A DNA stretch of 64,000 nucleotides from Bin80 sp026709335 (GTDB taxonomy: Bacteria > Bacteroidota > Rhodothermia > Rhodothermales > Bin80): NCBI GenBank assembly GCA_965200825.1, contig OZ241385.1, positions 1,798,001 through 1,862,000 on the forward strand, read 5' to 3'. The position numbers and the translations under genes are program-made. The notes beneath the pieces are model-generated. The model had not been told where the DNA came from and searched no databases. It saw only the letters and a list, made by a program, of their open reading frames with translations. Shown here piece after piece: positions 45,782-53,805 of the stretch; position 1 is the first letter of the stretch; every line of letters starts with the position of its first letter.

Positions 45782-46368
45782 ACTCGATCAGGTCTCGCGG
45801 CGGTTTTTCTGTAGGGTTTATAAAATTGATGTAAAGTAGCTATATCTCTCTCCACATCACCAGTGGGTTGAAATGCTTCTCCAAATCCTACTATCCGGCC
45901 CGGATAGTCAAAATATGCAGGTACAATGACCACCCGGGCACCCATAGCAATGTGATAGAAGCCTGTTTTCCATCGATCTACTTTGCTTCGTGTACCTTCG
46001 GGGGTAATTGCAAATACAAATTTATCGTGCTCTTCGAATAACTCAATCGCTCTCTGCACCAGTCCCTGATGTTCATTTCTTTTCACGGGTTCCCCTCCGC
46101 ATGCCTGAAGCAATGGACTAAGCGGCCAACGAAAGATCGTATGCTTTGCGATCCAGGATCCTTGCAAATCCAAAGCAAACATGACCCCCATTGCCACAAA
46201 AAAATCCCAATTTGATGTGTGATAAGCTCCAATCACCACAAATTTTTTGTGATTAGGGAGCGCTCCCTCAATACGCCAACCCAATCTCTGGAATATCCAC
46301 CGAGCACAGTGCATCATCCGAGGATTGTTTTTCCGTGCTACGTTAGGGCCAAGCTCAGGAAAGGGCAT
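45778..46368 (-). CDS. PlsC-type lysophospholipid acyltransferase
   Basis: 196 residues. Motif I HTSNWDFF (HX4D, about residues 51-58), the glycine motif in RNEHQGLVQRAIELF, and FAITPEGTRSKVDRW (motif III, EGTR). By family it acylates lysophosphatidic acid or a similar lysolipid at the membrane. There is one possible membrane-associated segment, around FFVAMGVMFALDL. It starts 2 bases after serA and the two are co-transcribed, a pairing with no known metabolic logic. It is shorter than PlsC of E. coli (245). Confidence 0.85.
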   Translation of the reverse strand: MPFPELGPNVARKNNPRMMHCARWIFQRLGWRIEGALPNHKKFVVIGAYHTSNWDFFVAMGVMFALDLQGSWIAKHTIFRWPLSPLLQACGGEPVKRNEHQGLVQRAIELFEEHDKFVFAITPEGTRSKVDRWKTGFYHIAMGARVVIVPAYFDYPGRIVGFGEAFQPTGDVERDIATLHQFYKPYRKTAARPDRV

Positions 46369-46370
46369 TC

Positions 46371-47540
46371 TCAGGATGGGATAATCGTGCGAACTCGAAT
46401 AACCCCGTCAATTGCTTTCAAACTTTCAAGAACAGAACCGGGGAGTGAGCCACTGACATCAATCACATTGTAGGCCAGAGATCCCTGACCTTTATTCACC
46501 AGATTGTCAATATTATGCCCTGTACCTGCTAAAATCGTTGCAAACTGGCTCAGCATGCGAGGCTCATTCCGGTTTACAATCTGGATTCGATGCCTTTGTG
46601 GACGAAGTGATAGTTGGACTCGGGGAAAATTTACAGAGTTCAGGACGTTTCCATGCTCAAGATAATCCATGAGTTGTTCTGCCGCCATCACTGCACAGTT
46701 ATCTTCGGCTTCGGGAGTGGATGCACCCAGATGCGGGACCGGAAGAACTTTGGGATGATGAGCCAACTCAGCATCCACAAAATCTGTGACATAACACGAA
46801 CAAGTCCCATTGTCCAGTGCCTCCAGAAGAGCTTTTTCGTTGACGAGCGGTCCACGAGCAAAATTCAGGATTCGTACCCCCGACTTCATACTAGCAAACT
46901 GCTGTTCACCAATAAGATTGAGTGTCTTGTCATTTAGTGGTGCATGTACCGTTATGTAATCGGCTGTTTCAACAATCTCATCCAGGCCTGATGCACGGGT
47001 CACCTCACGGCTGAGATCCCATGCATTGGAAACCGAAATAAACGGGTCATACCCCAATGTGCGCATTCCGAGTGCACTCGCTGTATTGGCAACAGCAACA
47101 CCGATTGCACCCAATCCAATGATTCCGAGTGTTTTACCTTTGATTTCGGGGCCTTTGAAATTTTTCTTTCCTTTTTCCACTGCAGCAGCGACATTTTCCC
47201 CTGTCAGTGTACGAGCCCAGTTGATCCCATCCAAAATTCGGCGGGAAGAAAGTAACAGAGCGCAGATAACCAGTTCCTTGACACTGTTAGCATTTGCACC
47301 GGGAGTATTGAACACTGCAATTCCCTGATCGGAGCAGTTTTCTATAGGGATATTATTCACTCCTGCGCCGCACCTGGCGACGGCAAGAACGGTCTCAGGC
47401 AGAGAAACTCCATGAAGATTATAACTCCTGAGAAGAATCGCATCAGGGTCTGATATATCTTCACCAACTGTGTAGCCTCTCTCGGTTAGCCTGGCAAGCC
47501 CCTCGGATGAAACGGTATTGTAGGTCCTAATTTTGAACAT
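46371..47540 (-). CDS. serA: D-3-phosphoglycerate dehydrogenase
   Basis: 389 residues. NAD-binding GLGAIGVAVANTASALG (about residues 145-161), DYITVHAPLNDKT, LNFARGPLVNEKAL (catalytic Arg), the Glu/His pair with LPVPHLGASTPEAED, and a C-terminal ACT domain (about 320-389; LSQFATILAGTGHNIDNLVN). This is the 390-residue type common in Bacteroidota, with ACT but no ASB domain. It makes 3-phosphohydroxypyruvate for serine. It lies 2 bases before the acyltransferase gene. The ACT domain suggests serine feedback control. Confidence 0.95.
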   Translation of the reverse strand: MFKIRTYNTVSSEGLARLTERGYTVGEDISDPDAILLRSYNLHGVSLPETVLAVARCGAGVNNIPIENCSDQGIAVFNTPGANANSVKELVICALLLSSRRILDGINWARTLTGENVAAAVEKGKKNFKGPEIKGKTLGIIGLGAIGVAVANTASALGMRTLGYDPFISVSNAWDLSREVTRASGLDEIVETADYITVHAPLNDKTLNLIGEQQFASMKSGVRILNFARGPLVNEKALLEALDNGTCSCYVTDFVDAELAHHPKVLPVPHLGASTPEAEDNCAVMAAEQLMDYLEHGNVLNSVNFPRVQLSLRPQRHRIQIVNRNEPRMLSQFATILAGTGHNIDNLVNKGQGSLAYNVIDVSGSLPGSVLESLKAIDGVIRVRTIIPS

Positions 47541-47844
47541 GAAGGTTATACAAAAATGATTGCGGTTGTCTGTTAATCAGGAGCGAAGATGCCTCTGTTG
47601 ATTCATAGAGCGTAACTGCTTCGGCTTGCAAGTTCTCTTATCTCCGAACTCACCAACCTGCATCCGGTCATGATAAGGTCTCTGCCTTGGCTCATTTCCA
47701 GGAGTCTATCCCAATGATCATGCACTCTTATGCTATCACTTATACTCAGATAACGGAAGAATTCACGCTCCAAATCCTGAAACTTTGTACTGAACTGTAG
47801 AGATTGACTGATTCCCTTGACAGGCTATGGGCTTATTCATGAAC
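47541..47844. other. Intergenic, 304 bases with a coding-like minus-strand remnant
   Basis: On the minus strand 47773 (TTG) to 47603 (TGA) reads as 56 residues that look like protein: LEREFFRYLSISDSIRVHDH, WDRLLEMSQGRDLIM, and more. The frame extends upstream to an in-frame stop at about 47828 without an ATG. An ATG at 47840 in another frame (MNKPIACQGNQ) could be its lost start, needing one frameshift. I cannot name a family. It may be a small gene decayed by an indel or a chance frame. Confidence 0.4.
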
Positions 47845-48318
47845 TCATGACGTAGAATTCCGCTGATTATCCATCGCATTCACACGATCAATCTGTGTAA
47901 TATTCCATTCATCCGTACTGACTGGCGTATCATACCAAGCGTCCAGAATTTCTTCCAATACTGCAATACTGGTCACACGCTGACTTAAGGCCAATACATT
48001 AGCATGATTCCATTTTCTGGCTCCTCGAGCTGTTTCCGCATCCAGACACAATGCAGCCCGAATCCCGGGCATTTTGTTTGCTACAATTGAACAGCCTGTT
48101 CCAGTCCAACATATCACAATCGCTTCCGCCGCTTTACCTCGAAGCACCAGTTCAACGGCATCTTTGGTTACAAGGGGCCAGTCCTGAGCTTCTTCTCCAG
48201 CTTTTGGACCAAAGTAAATCGGTTGATAGCCTCGTTTACGCAACAACGAAAGGAGCACATCAACGAGTTGGCCATGCTCATCACTGCTGACTGCTACCTT
48301 ACTTGATTTTGCTCCCAT
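47845..48318 (-). CDS. rpiB: RpiB/LacA/LacB family sugar-phosphate isomerase
   Basis: 157 residues. Seen: VAVSSDEHGQLVDVLLSLLR (family: AxGxDHAGxxLK), AIVICWTGTGCSIVANKMPG with the conserved phosphate-binding glycines and Cys in place (family: GILICGTGIGMSIAANK), RAALCLDAETARGARKWNHANVLALS (family: RAALCxDxxxAxxxRxHNDANVLxLG). The first Asp-His pair of RpiB is DEH here. By family it interconverts ribose-5-P and ribulose-5-P. The GTGCS run is a slight deviation from GTGIG. It is transcribed alone. Confidence 0.9.
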   Translation of the reverse strand: MGAKSSKVAVSSDEHGQLVDVLLSLLRKRGYQPIYFGPKAGEEAQDWPLVTKDAVELVLRGKAAEAIVICWTGTGCSIVANKMPGIRAALCLDAETARGARKWNHANVLALSQRVTSIAVLEEILDAWYDTPVSTDEWNITQIDRVNAMDNQRNSTS

Positions 48319-48730
48319 AGTCTACATTCCTATTTGATCAGTTCGATAATTTCGTAAAAATAGAAAAGACCTTCATTTGCTCTACATGTAGTTCCGAAAA
48401 TACCCCTTGTCAATGATATTGCCTGAAGCTCCCGCTATGCGAATCCATATTTTATATGGGAAGAATAGCACCTGAAATTTTCCATGCATATATCAGTTAC
48501 GTCAACGAGAATCATCTGTATTTTCATTATCTCAAACGAACTAACAGACGAAGAAATTCATGAACTTATGAGAGATTCCTGAACATGAAGTAGTTTAACT
48601 ATATTGAAATTTCAATATAGTTAAAAATGCTCTACCCCTACAATGGATATGACCACCTACTTGTTGTGCGCCATACCTGATTCAATAAAAAGCAGATAAG
48701 CAGCGTCAAAATTATAGCATACACCAAACC
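48319..48730. other. Intergenic, 412 bases with a 32-bp perfect palindrome
   Basis: AT-rich, no open frame of note. It must hold the rpiB promoter (minus) and the nif3-type promoter (plus). The palindrome at 48594-48625 is the only structure recognised. Confidence 0.5.
48594..48625. promoter_or_regulatory. Perfect 32-bp AT-rich palindrome
   Basis: Half-site TTTAACTATATTGAAA is followed directly by its exact reverse complement. It lies 105 bases upstream of the nif3-type ATG and 276 bases upstream of rpiB. It could be an operator for a dimer-of-dimers regulator, or a long hairpin in RNA. There is no T-run of a classic terminator directly after it on the plus strand; on the minus strand a TTTTTAAC run overlaps the arm. 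Confidence 0.6.
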
Positions 48731-49546
48731 ATGGCGAAAAAAACGATCTACGCATGCGATATTACCTCAGCATTGGAATCATGGGCTTCTCCTGATATTG
48801 CCGAGTCGTACGACAATGTAGGACTCCAAGTTGGTTCCCCTAACCGCATAGTTGATCGTGTCCTGATCTCGTTGGATCTGACTCCGCAAGTCGTGGATGA
48901 AGCTGTTGACTGCGGGGCTTCTCTGATTTTAACGCATCATCCGCTTCTGTTTCATGCTCCCACCCGCATCTCGGATGATGATTTTATCGGACAACTGATC
49001 TTTCGGCTTGCCCGTGAAAATATTACACTATACAGCGCTCATACCAACTTGGATGCGGCTCCCGGAGGTGTGTCCAAGGGTTTGGCCGACATCCTGGATC
49101 TTCATGATGTCTCTTTCTTGAAACCCAATGCAGACGATAATTCTGGCATGGGAGCCGTCGGTAAGTTGCCCGAGCCCATATCTCTACAGATGTTCCTCTC
49201 CCTAGTTCATACAAAACTGAAAACACCGAGCCTGCGATATGCAGGATCTCTCGAATCAACTGTACATACGGTAGCAGTGTGCGGGGGCTCAGGTGGAAGC
49301 CTGATTCCAATTGCCATAGATACAAATGCAGACGTATATGTGACTGGAGATCTGAGTTATCATCGCTTTTTTGATGTACTTGGTCCAGACGGAGATTGTC
49401 GAATGGCTCTCGTTGATGCCGGACACTATGAGACAGAAAAACATACAGAACAGCTCCTTTGTGTGTGGCTGGAAAAACGATTCCCATCTGTGACTTTTTT
49501 TCGTACAAATGTACTTACCAGTCCAATCAATTATCACATTTTCTGA
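48731..49546 (+). CDS. Nif3-like dinuclear metal-centre protein
   Basis: 271 residues. Metal-binding residues are seen: LTHHPLLFHAPT (two His, about residues 72-75), YSAHTNLDAAPGGVSKGLAD (His, Asp, about 108-112) and DAGHYETEKHTEQLL (His, Glu, about 224-229). It opens with ITSALESWASPDIAESYDNVGLQVG as the family does. Known structures form toroidal hexamers; the reaction is not firmly known. It is a single-domain form. It lies 56 bases before the coiled-coil protein gene, in a likely nif3-coiled coil-rnpB unit. Confidence 0.93.
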   Translation: MAKKTIYACDITSALESWASPDIAESYDNVGLQVGSPNRIVDRVLISLDLTPQVVDEAVDCGASLILTHHPLLFHAPTRISDDDFIGQLIFRLARENITLYSAHTNLDAAPGGVSKGLADILDLHDVSFLKPNADDNSGMGAVGKLPEPISLQMFLSLVHTKLKTPSLRYAGSLESTVHTVAVCGGSGGSLIPIAIDTNADVYVTGDLSYHRFFDVLGPDGDCRMALVDAGHYETEKHTEQLLCVWLEKRFPSVTFFRTNVLTSPINYHIF

Positions 49547-49602
49547 ACCTGATTCGATCTAATCTCGTTAGATTATGCTACCTTTTTCAGAAAACGAAAT
49601 TA

Positions 49603-50358
49603 ATGGGGACTACGGAAACAAAGATTAGTGCTCAACTACGTGCATTAATCCGATTGCAACATATTGATACACTCATTTATCAGGTTGTGAAGGAACGCGG
49701 AGATTTACCTGAAGAGATCAGAGATCTTGAAGATGAATCTGCCGGGCTACAGACTCGCATCAATAAAATCAAACAAGAACAGGAGGATATTGAACAGTCC
49801 AGGCGCCGCAGCGAATTTGATATCGAAGAAGCGGAATCTATGATCAAAAAATACGAGGAACAGCAACTTCAGGTCCGTAACAATCGCGAATTTGATGCTC
49901 TCACCAAAGAAATTGAGGTTCAGCGCGAGCGTATCTTTGAAGCCAAAGAGTTAATTTCGGACACGGAAGGAACTCTTGAAGAGAGTTCTGTTCAAATTGA
50001 AGAGGCACAGGAACGACATAAAGAACTAGAAAACATCCTTGGTGAGAAACGCACTCAGTTGGAGGAGGTATTATCTACTACCGAAAAGCAAATGTCTGAT
50101 TTGGAAGAACTCAAAAAGGAAGCTGAGTCTCTGGTGGATGAACGCTACCTCCGCGCATATAAGAGATTGCGAAACCGCTATAGGGATGGCCGTGCGGTCG
50201 TTAGACTGAACCGTGGTGCTGCCGGCGGCTTTGCTGTTCCTCCGCAGCGTCAAATGGAAATTCGCCAACGTAACCGAATTATTCCATGTGAGCAAACTGG
50301 CCGTATTATCGTAGACAATGAATTCTACGAGGAAGCAACCGGTGACTTAAGCATTTAA
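49603..50358 (+). CDS. Coiled-coil protein of the C4 zinc-ribbon family with degenerate zinc ribbon
   Basis: 251 residues from the ATG at 49603; an earlier in-frame ATG at 49459 overlaps the nif3-type gene and adds 48 unlike residues, so it is rejected. Residues about 10-185 form a long coiled coil (LEDESAGLQTRINKIKQEQE; NNREFDALTKEIEVQRERIF). The end, about 198-240, aligns with the family's zinc ribbon (RGACGGCFxxxPPQxQ...CEHCGRI) but reads RGAAGGFAVPPQRQ and CEQTGRI: three of four cysteines are gone. The fold may survive without metal. The family's job is unknown, though in several bacteria it is near nif3. RNase P RNA starts 13 bases after its stop. Confidence 0.9.
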   Translation: MGTTETKISAQLRALIRLQHIDTLIYQVVKERGDLPEEIRDLEDESAGLQTRINKIKQEQEDIEQSRRRSEFDIEEAESMIKKYEEQQLQVRNNREFDALTKEIEVQRERIFEAKELISDTEGTLEESSVQIEEAQERHKELENILGEKRTQLEEVLSTTEKQMSDLEELKKEAESLVDERYLRAYKRLRNRYRDGRAVVRLNRGAAGGFAVPPQRQMEIRQRNRIIPCEQTGRIIVDNEFYEEATGDLSI

Positions 50359-50371
50359 TACAGAAACAACA

Positions 50372-50774
50372 ACGTGTCGGCCGGATCATCGCCTTGTCGA
50401 AAGGCAGGGAGGAAAGTCCGAACTCCACAGGGTATCGTACTTCCTAACAGGAAGGCATCGTAATTTCGATGACGGCAAGTGCAACAGAAAGTATACCAGC
50501 CGATGGACCTACCAAGTCCAGGTGATGGGTGAAATGGTGTGGGTAAGAGCCCACCAGCGCCATGGGAGACCTTGGCGGCTAGGTAAACCCTACGAGGAGC
50601 AAGGCCAAACAGTGTCGCACGCGCAAGCGATAAGGTGACCCGCCAAACTGCGATGCGGGTGGGCTGCCAGAGGCCAATGGTGACATTGGTCCTAGATAGA
50701 TGATGATCCTTCCGGCTTCGCTGCATGGTGGACGCAGCACCGGATGACAGAATTCGGCTTATAGGTCAGCACGT
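50372..50774 (+). ncRNA. rnpB: RNase P RNA, type A
   Basis: About 403 bases. The P4-forming parts are seen at both ends: GAGGAAAGTCCGAACTCC (50409 on) and ACAGAATTCGGCTTATAGGT (about 50746-50766). P1 pairs ACGTGTCGGCC (50372-50382) with GGTCAGCACGT (50764-50774) with one mismatch. The mid-part contains the specificity-domain bases and a J11/12-like AAGTGCAACAGAAA. It is the catalytic RNA that cuts the 5' leader off pre-tRNA. The mature 5' end lies only 13 bases after the coiled-coil gene's stop codon, so it is processed from that transcript or has a promoter inside the coding region. Confidence 0.97.
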
Positions 50775-50780
50775 ACCACC

Positions 50781-50810
50781 GGGGGTAACCTCTTATTTGG
50801 GGGTTACCCC
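50781..50810. terminator. Hairpin between rnpB and secG, probable two-way terminator
   Basis: GGGGTAACC (50782-50790) pairs perfectly with GGTTACCCC (50802-50810), an 11-base loop between. It follows rnpB by 7 bases and lies 3 bases before the end of the convergent secG gene. The T-run is short (AATTT), so efficiency is uncertain. Confidence 0.8.
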
Positions 50811-50813
50811 AAT

Positions 50814-51182
50814 TTACTCTTCATTTTCAACCGGTGCGGGAGCAGGAACCGCATCCTCTAACGGTGGCGGCGGTAATTCTTCCGGACCTGGGACCGTCTG
50901 TTGAGTCGATGGCTGAGACTGCTGAAGTACACTACGCTGAGAACTACCATCATCGATGAAAAAATTCGTCAAAATGCAGAGGATTATAAAGACTGTGGCT
51001 AAAACCCATGTACCCCTTTCGAGTACATCCGGCGCCTGTCTCGCCCCAAGAATTTGTGTTGTTGCCCCACCGGAGGCAATTCCGGCCAAGCCGCCTCCTT
51101 TTCCAGCCTGAAGGAGAATAAGTCCGGTCATAATCACTCCGATGAGTGCAATAATGATGATGAATAGCGTAAACATGTACAA
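50814..51182 (-). CDS. secG: Preprotein translocase subunit SecG
   Basis: 122 residues. Two membrane helices (about 3-23 LFIIIIALIGVIMTGLILLQ; about 58-78 VLATVFIILCILTNFFI) flank the family loop GKGGGLAGIASGGATTQILGARQAPDVLE. The tail is rich in Gln, Pro and Glu, as in Bacteroidota. It is part of SecYEG in the inner membrane. It lies 20 bases after rsmE, the last of the omp85-rsmE-secG set. Confidence 0.95.
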   Translation of the reverse strand: MYMFTLFIIIIALIGVIMTGLILLQAGKGGGLAGIASGGATTQILGARQAPDVLERGTWVLATVFIILCILTNFFIDDGSSQRSVLQQSQPSTQQTVPGPEELPPPPLEDAVPAPAPVENEE

Positions 51183-51202
51183 GGATCTAATTAGTGGCGT
51201 TG

Positions 51203-51931
51203 CTACTGTTTTAATCTCTGAGTGTTCCTGTTGTAACCAGTAAGCATGAAAGCCGTTGCGGAGCAGATGGCCGCGGTTTCTGCGCGTAATCGGCGGGGGC
51301 CCAGATGAACCAATGAAGCACCTCTGCTGATTGCAAGCTGGCGCTCATTCTCTGTAAACCCGCCTTCAGGCCCAATCAACATTACCATCGAATCATTGAT
51401 CCGATTGACTTCTGTCCAAAATGACGTTTCAGCGACTGGATCGGCGATGAGGACCCCGGAACCAACAAGTTGATCAAACGGTGTTGGAGAATGTAGAGTC
51501 GGCAGCCTGCTTCGATTGCATTGCTTTAGTGCTGCGATCATAATCTGCATCGCACGATCAGGCCGCCAGCTTCTGGATTCAATTCGCTCTGTAATGATGG
51601 GTATAATGCCCGTTACTCCCAATTCGACTGATTTTTCCAAGAAAAAATTATAACGCCGCTGCTGCTTGAGAAGCGCAAGCCCGATGGTGAATTTTTGATC
51701 GGATTCACCCAAGTTTTGGTGCTTCGAAATAATTCGCCCATAAACCCCATCACGATCTGCCCGCTCAATTTGCACCCTTGCCCCCATCCCTTCACCATCT
51801 ACGACCGTAATGACTGCACCAGCGCGCAGTCTGAGTACTTTAACAATGTGCTTTGCCTCATCTTGAGGAAGGACCACCGTTCCAATCGAAGAAAATGCTT
51901 CGGGAGGAGCGTAAAAAAATCTTTCCATCAT
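51203..51931 (-). CDS. rsmE: 16S rRNA (uracil-1498-N3)-methyltransferase
   Basis: 242 residues from the ATG at 51931-51929 (a second ATG follows directly). Seen: RFFYAPPEAF, EAKHIVKVLRLRAGAVITVVDG (N-terminal PUA-like), FLEKSVELGVTGIIPIITERIE, and the SPOUT knot MLIGPEGGFTENERQLA and LGPRRLRAETAAICSA. It methylates U1498 of 16S rRNA. The start overlaps the Omp85 gene's stop by one base (TGATG). Confidence 0.95.
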   Translation of the reverse strand: MMERFFYAPPEAFSSIGTVVLPQDEAKHIVKVLRLRAGAVITVVDGEGMGARVQIERADRDGVYGRIISKHQNLGESDQKFTIGLALLKQQRRYNFFLEKSVELGVTGIIPIITERIESRSWRPDRAMQIMIAALKQCNRSRLPTLHSPTPFDQLVGSGVLIADPVAETSFWTEVNRINDSMVMLIGPEGGFTENERQLAISRGASLVHLGPRRLRAETAAICSATAFMLTGYNRNTQRLKQ

Positions 51932-53805
51932 CAGATCCCCAGAGATAATCCAACATGAGCTCGCACTGCAGATACATCCTCTGTGGTCGAAGCGATCGTG
52001 AAGTTGATGATCCCTGCACCAGTGCTCAGCTGAAAACCAATACCAAATCCAGGATACCATCCTGTCGGAAATCTGGATTCTTCTCTGTTACCGAGATATC
52101 CTAAATCCAAAAATCCGAACCCATAAGTGACACGATCTAGGAGATATCGAAATTCTACTAAAACCCGTGCCGCGAAAGATGCACGAAATCGATGCTCATC
52201 GTAACCTCTCAGGCTTTGAGCGCCTCCGATTCGAAACAGATCACTTTCATCAACCTCTCTGCTGTGCAACAGCATCAGTTCGCCACCCGTTGCTATAAGG
52301 CTGCGTTGGCCAAAGGGAATATAGGCGCGCCCCTGAACATTGAGCCGCGCTTGCTCTAATCTGCGTTGCTGACTGGTTGAATCTCTCAGAAGAGCTACTC
52401 GACTCACATCTTTTCGTCCGTGCTCAGCATGCATGTTTAAAAGGTATCCTCGCGTAGGACTCAAGGCATGATCTACCTGCCTGATCTGAATTCCTCCTCC
52501 AAATAACAATGCATTGGCGATCGGGATCCGTTGTTGCCCTGCAACCAGTTCGGTGCCTGCCAACCCGGGGCGTGTGACTTCGCGGGCTATACTCGCAAAA
52601 ATTTGCATGGACGGATCAATCCAATAGCCAAACCTTGCCCCATAATCCCGCTTGCCGTAAGTAGAATCCTGCTGAAGCCCCTCAAATGAAACAGCAAGGC
52701 TCAGTGGAAATCCAAACATCAGCGGATTTTCCGCCTGCACGATTACATATCCTAGTTGGCCCGATGCCCGATTTATTTTCAATTCCAGCGTTCGCGCCCC
52801 TCCGAACAGATTACGAAGAGCCAACTGGCCGCTACCAACCAGAGCACCTCTTCCTCCTTCCCCTCGCTCATATCCTAATGCCAGATCAAATGCACCGGGT
52901 GGATTTTCTTTGACTGGTACATGAACCACTACACTGCTATCTGTTGATTGATATAATTCCGGCAAGCCTACCTGGCTGAACATTCCACTAGCCTCCAACC
53001 TACGTTGCATATCTGCTGACTCAAAATTTTCCAATACCTGCCCAGGACTGAACCCTGAAATATGATATATATAAGCAGATCCCGTCCGCTTCGCTCCTTG
53101 TAAATTGATGCGCTCAAGATGTACGAGGGAGCCTTCTGTTACACGTATAATTATATCGTGCTTCAAGCTGTCACGAGGCACGATTGCTTCTATGATAACT
53201 TCTGCCAAGGCATATCCTTCTCTTATATACTCATCCAGAATTGCCTCCGCAGTGAATTCCAATGAATTGGATGTGATCCAATCCCCACTTTTCAATGGCA
53301 GTTGGACCGAGGTGGAATCCATAATACTCAATCCCAACAACTTAATGCTCCCTACCTCTGCACGGCGACCTGGTGAGATAAACAACGTTCTGGTTTCAGA
53401 ATCCAAAGAATCAATAACAGCATATAAATACCCTTGCTGGTGGAACGATCGAATCACCTGTTGCTCGACAGTCAGAGCACTGTCTGTGTATCTGCCTTGA
53501 ATCCATGGAACCGGTTCTCCATCTGTGACAAGCGTCCACTGAGCATGAACTGGCGACATGGTTATACATGTGCTACAGAGAACAAAGCACTTTAGATAGC
53601 TTCCGGTTAAGATGGTTGAACAGCGCAGATGTGAACATCGTAGTATTCTATAAACGAGCCCAATTATACATCTGACTGTCCAAGCACCTATAGTCCGACC
53701 AGATGAGTTTTCAAAAGCTCTTCTCAATTGGTATGATACCAACCGACGGGACCTCCCATGGCGAGGGAAAACCGGTCTGTATGAGATTTGGCTCTCGGAA
53801 ATCAT
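51931..53805 (-). CDS. Omp85/BamA-type outer-membrane protein
   Basis: Up to 624 residues. POTRA-like domains (about 100-300; GSIKLLGLSIMDSTSVQLPL, INLQGAKRTGSAYIYHISGF) are followed by an Omp85 barrel (about 330-624; GYERGEGGRGALVGSGQLALRNLFGGARTL; RIGGAQSLRGYDEHRF, the family VRGY-like motif; end in AHVGLSLGI). By family it inserts or assembles outer-membrane proteins. The start is unclear: the hydrophobic export signal ends at CITMSPVHAQ, about residue 88, yet no ordinary start codon lies shortly before it. The ATG at 53805 gives a long odd N-terminus that runs antisense into the mutY gene. An ATG at 53638 in another frame (MFTSALFNHLNRKL) looks like a signal peptide start but would need one frameshift near 53575. 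Confidence 0.85.
   Translation of the reverse strand: MISESQISYRPVFPRHGRSRRLVSYQLRRAFENSSGRTIGAWTVRCIIGLVYRILRCSHLRCSTILTGSYLKCFVLCSTCITMSPVHAQWTLVTDGEPVPWIQGRYTDSALTVEQQVIRSFHQQGYLYAVIDSLDSETRTLFISPGRRAEVGSIKLLGLSIMDSTSVQLPLKSGDWITSNSLEFTAEAILDEYIREGYALAEVIIEAIVPRDSLKHDIIIRVTEGSLVHLERINLQGAKRTGSAYIYHISGFSPGQVLENFESADMQRRLEASGMFSQVGLPELYQSTDSSVVVHVPVKENPPGAFDLALGYERGEGGRGALVGSGQLALRNLFGGARTLELKINRASGQLGYVIVQAENPLMFGFPLSLAVSFEGLQQDSTYGKRDYGARFGYWIDPSMQIFASIAREVTRPGLAGTELVAGQQRIPIANALLFGGGIQIRQVDHALSPTRGYLLNMHAEHGRKDVSRVALLRDSTSQQRRLEQARLNVQGRAYIPFGQRSLIATGGELMLLHSREVDESDLFRIGGAQSLRGYDEHRFRASFAARVLVEFRYLLDRVTYGFGFLDLGYLGNREESRFPTGWYPGFGIGFQLSTGAGIINFTIASTTEDVSAVRAHVGLSLGI

Noticed and set aside
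50355..50726. 123-residue minus-strand frame
   Set aside because: It lies fully in RNase P RNA, which explains the conservation.
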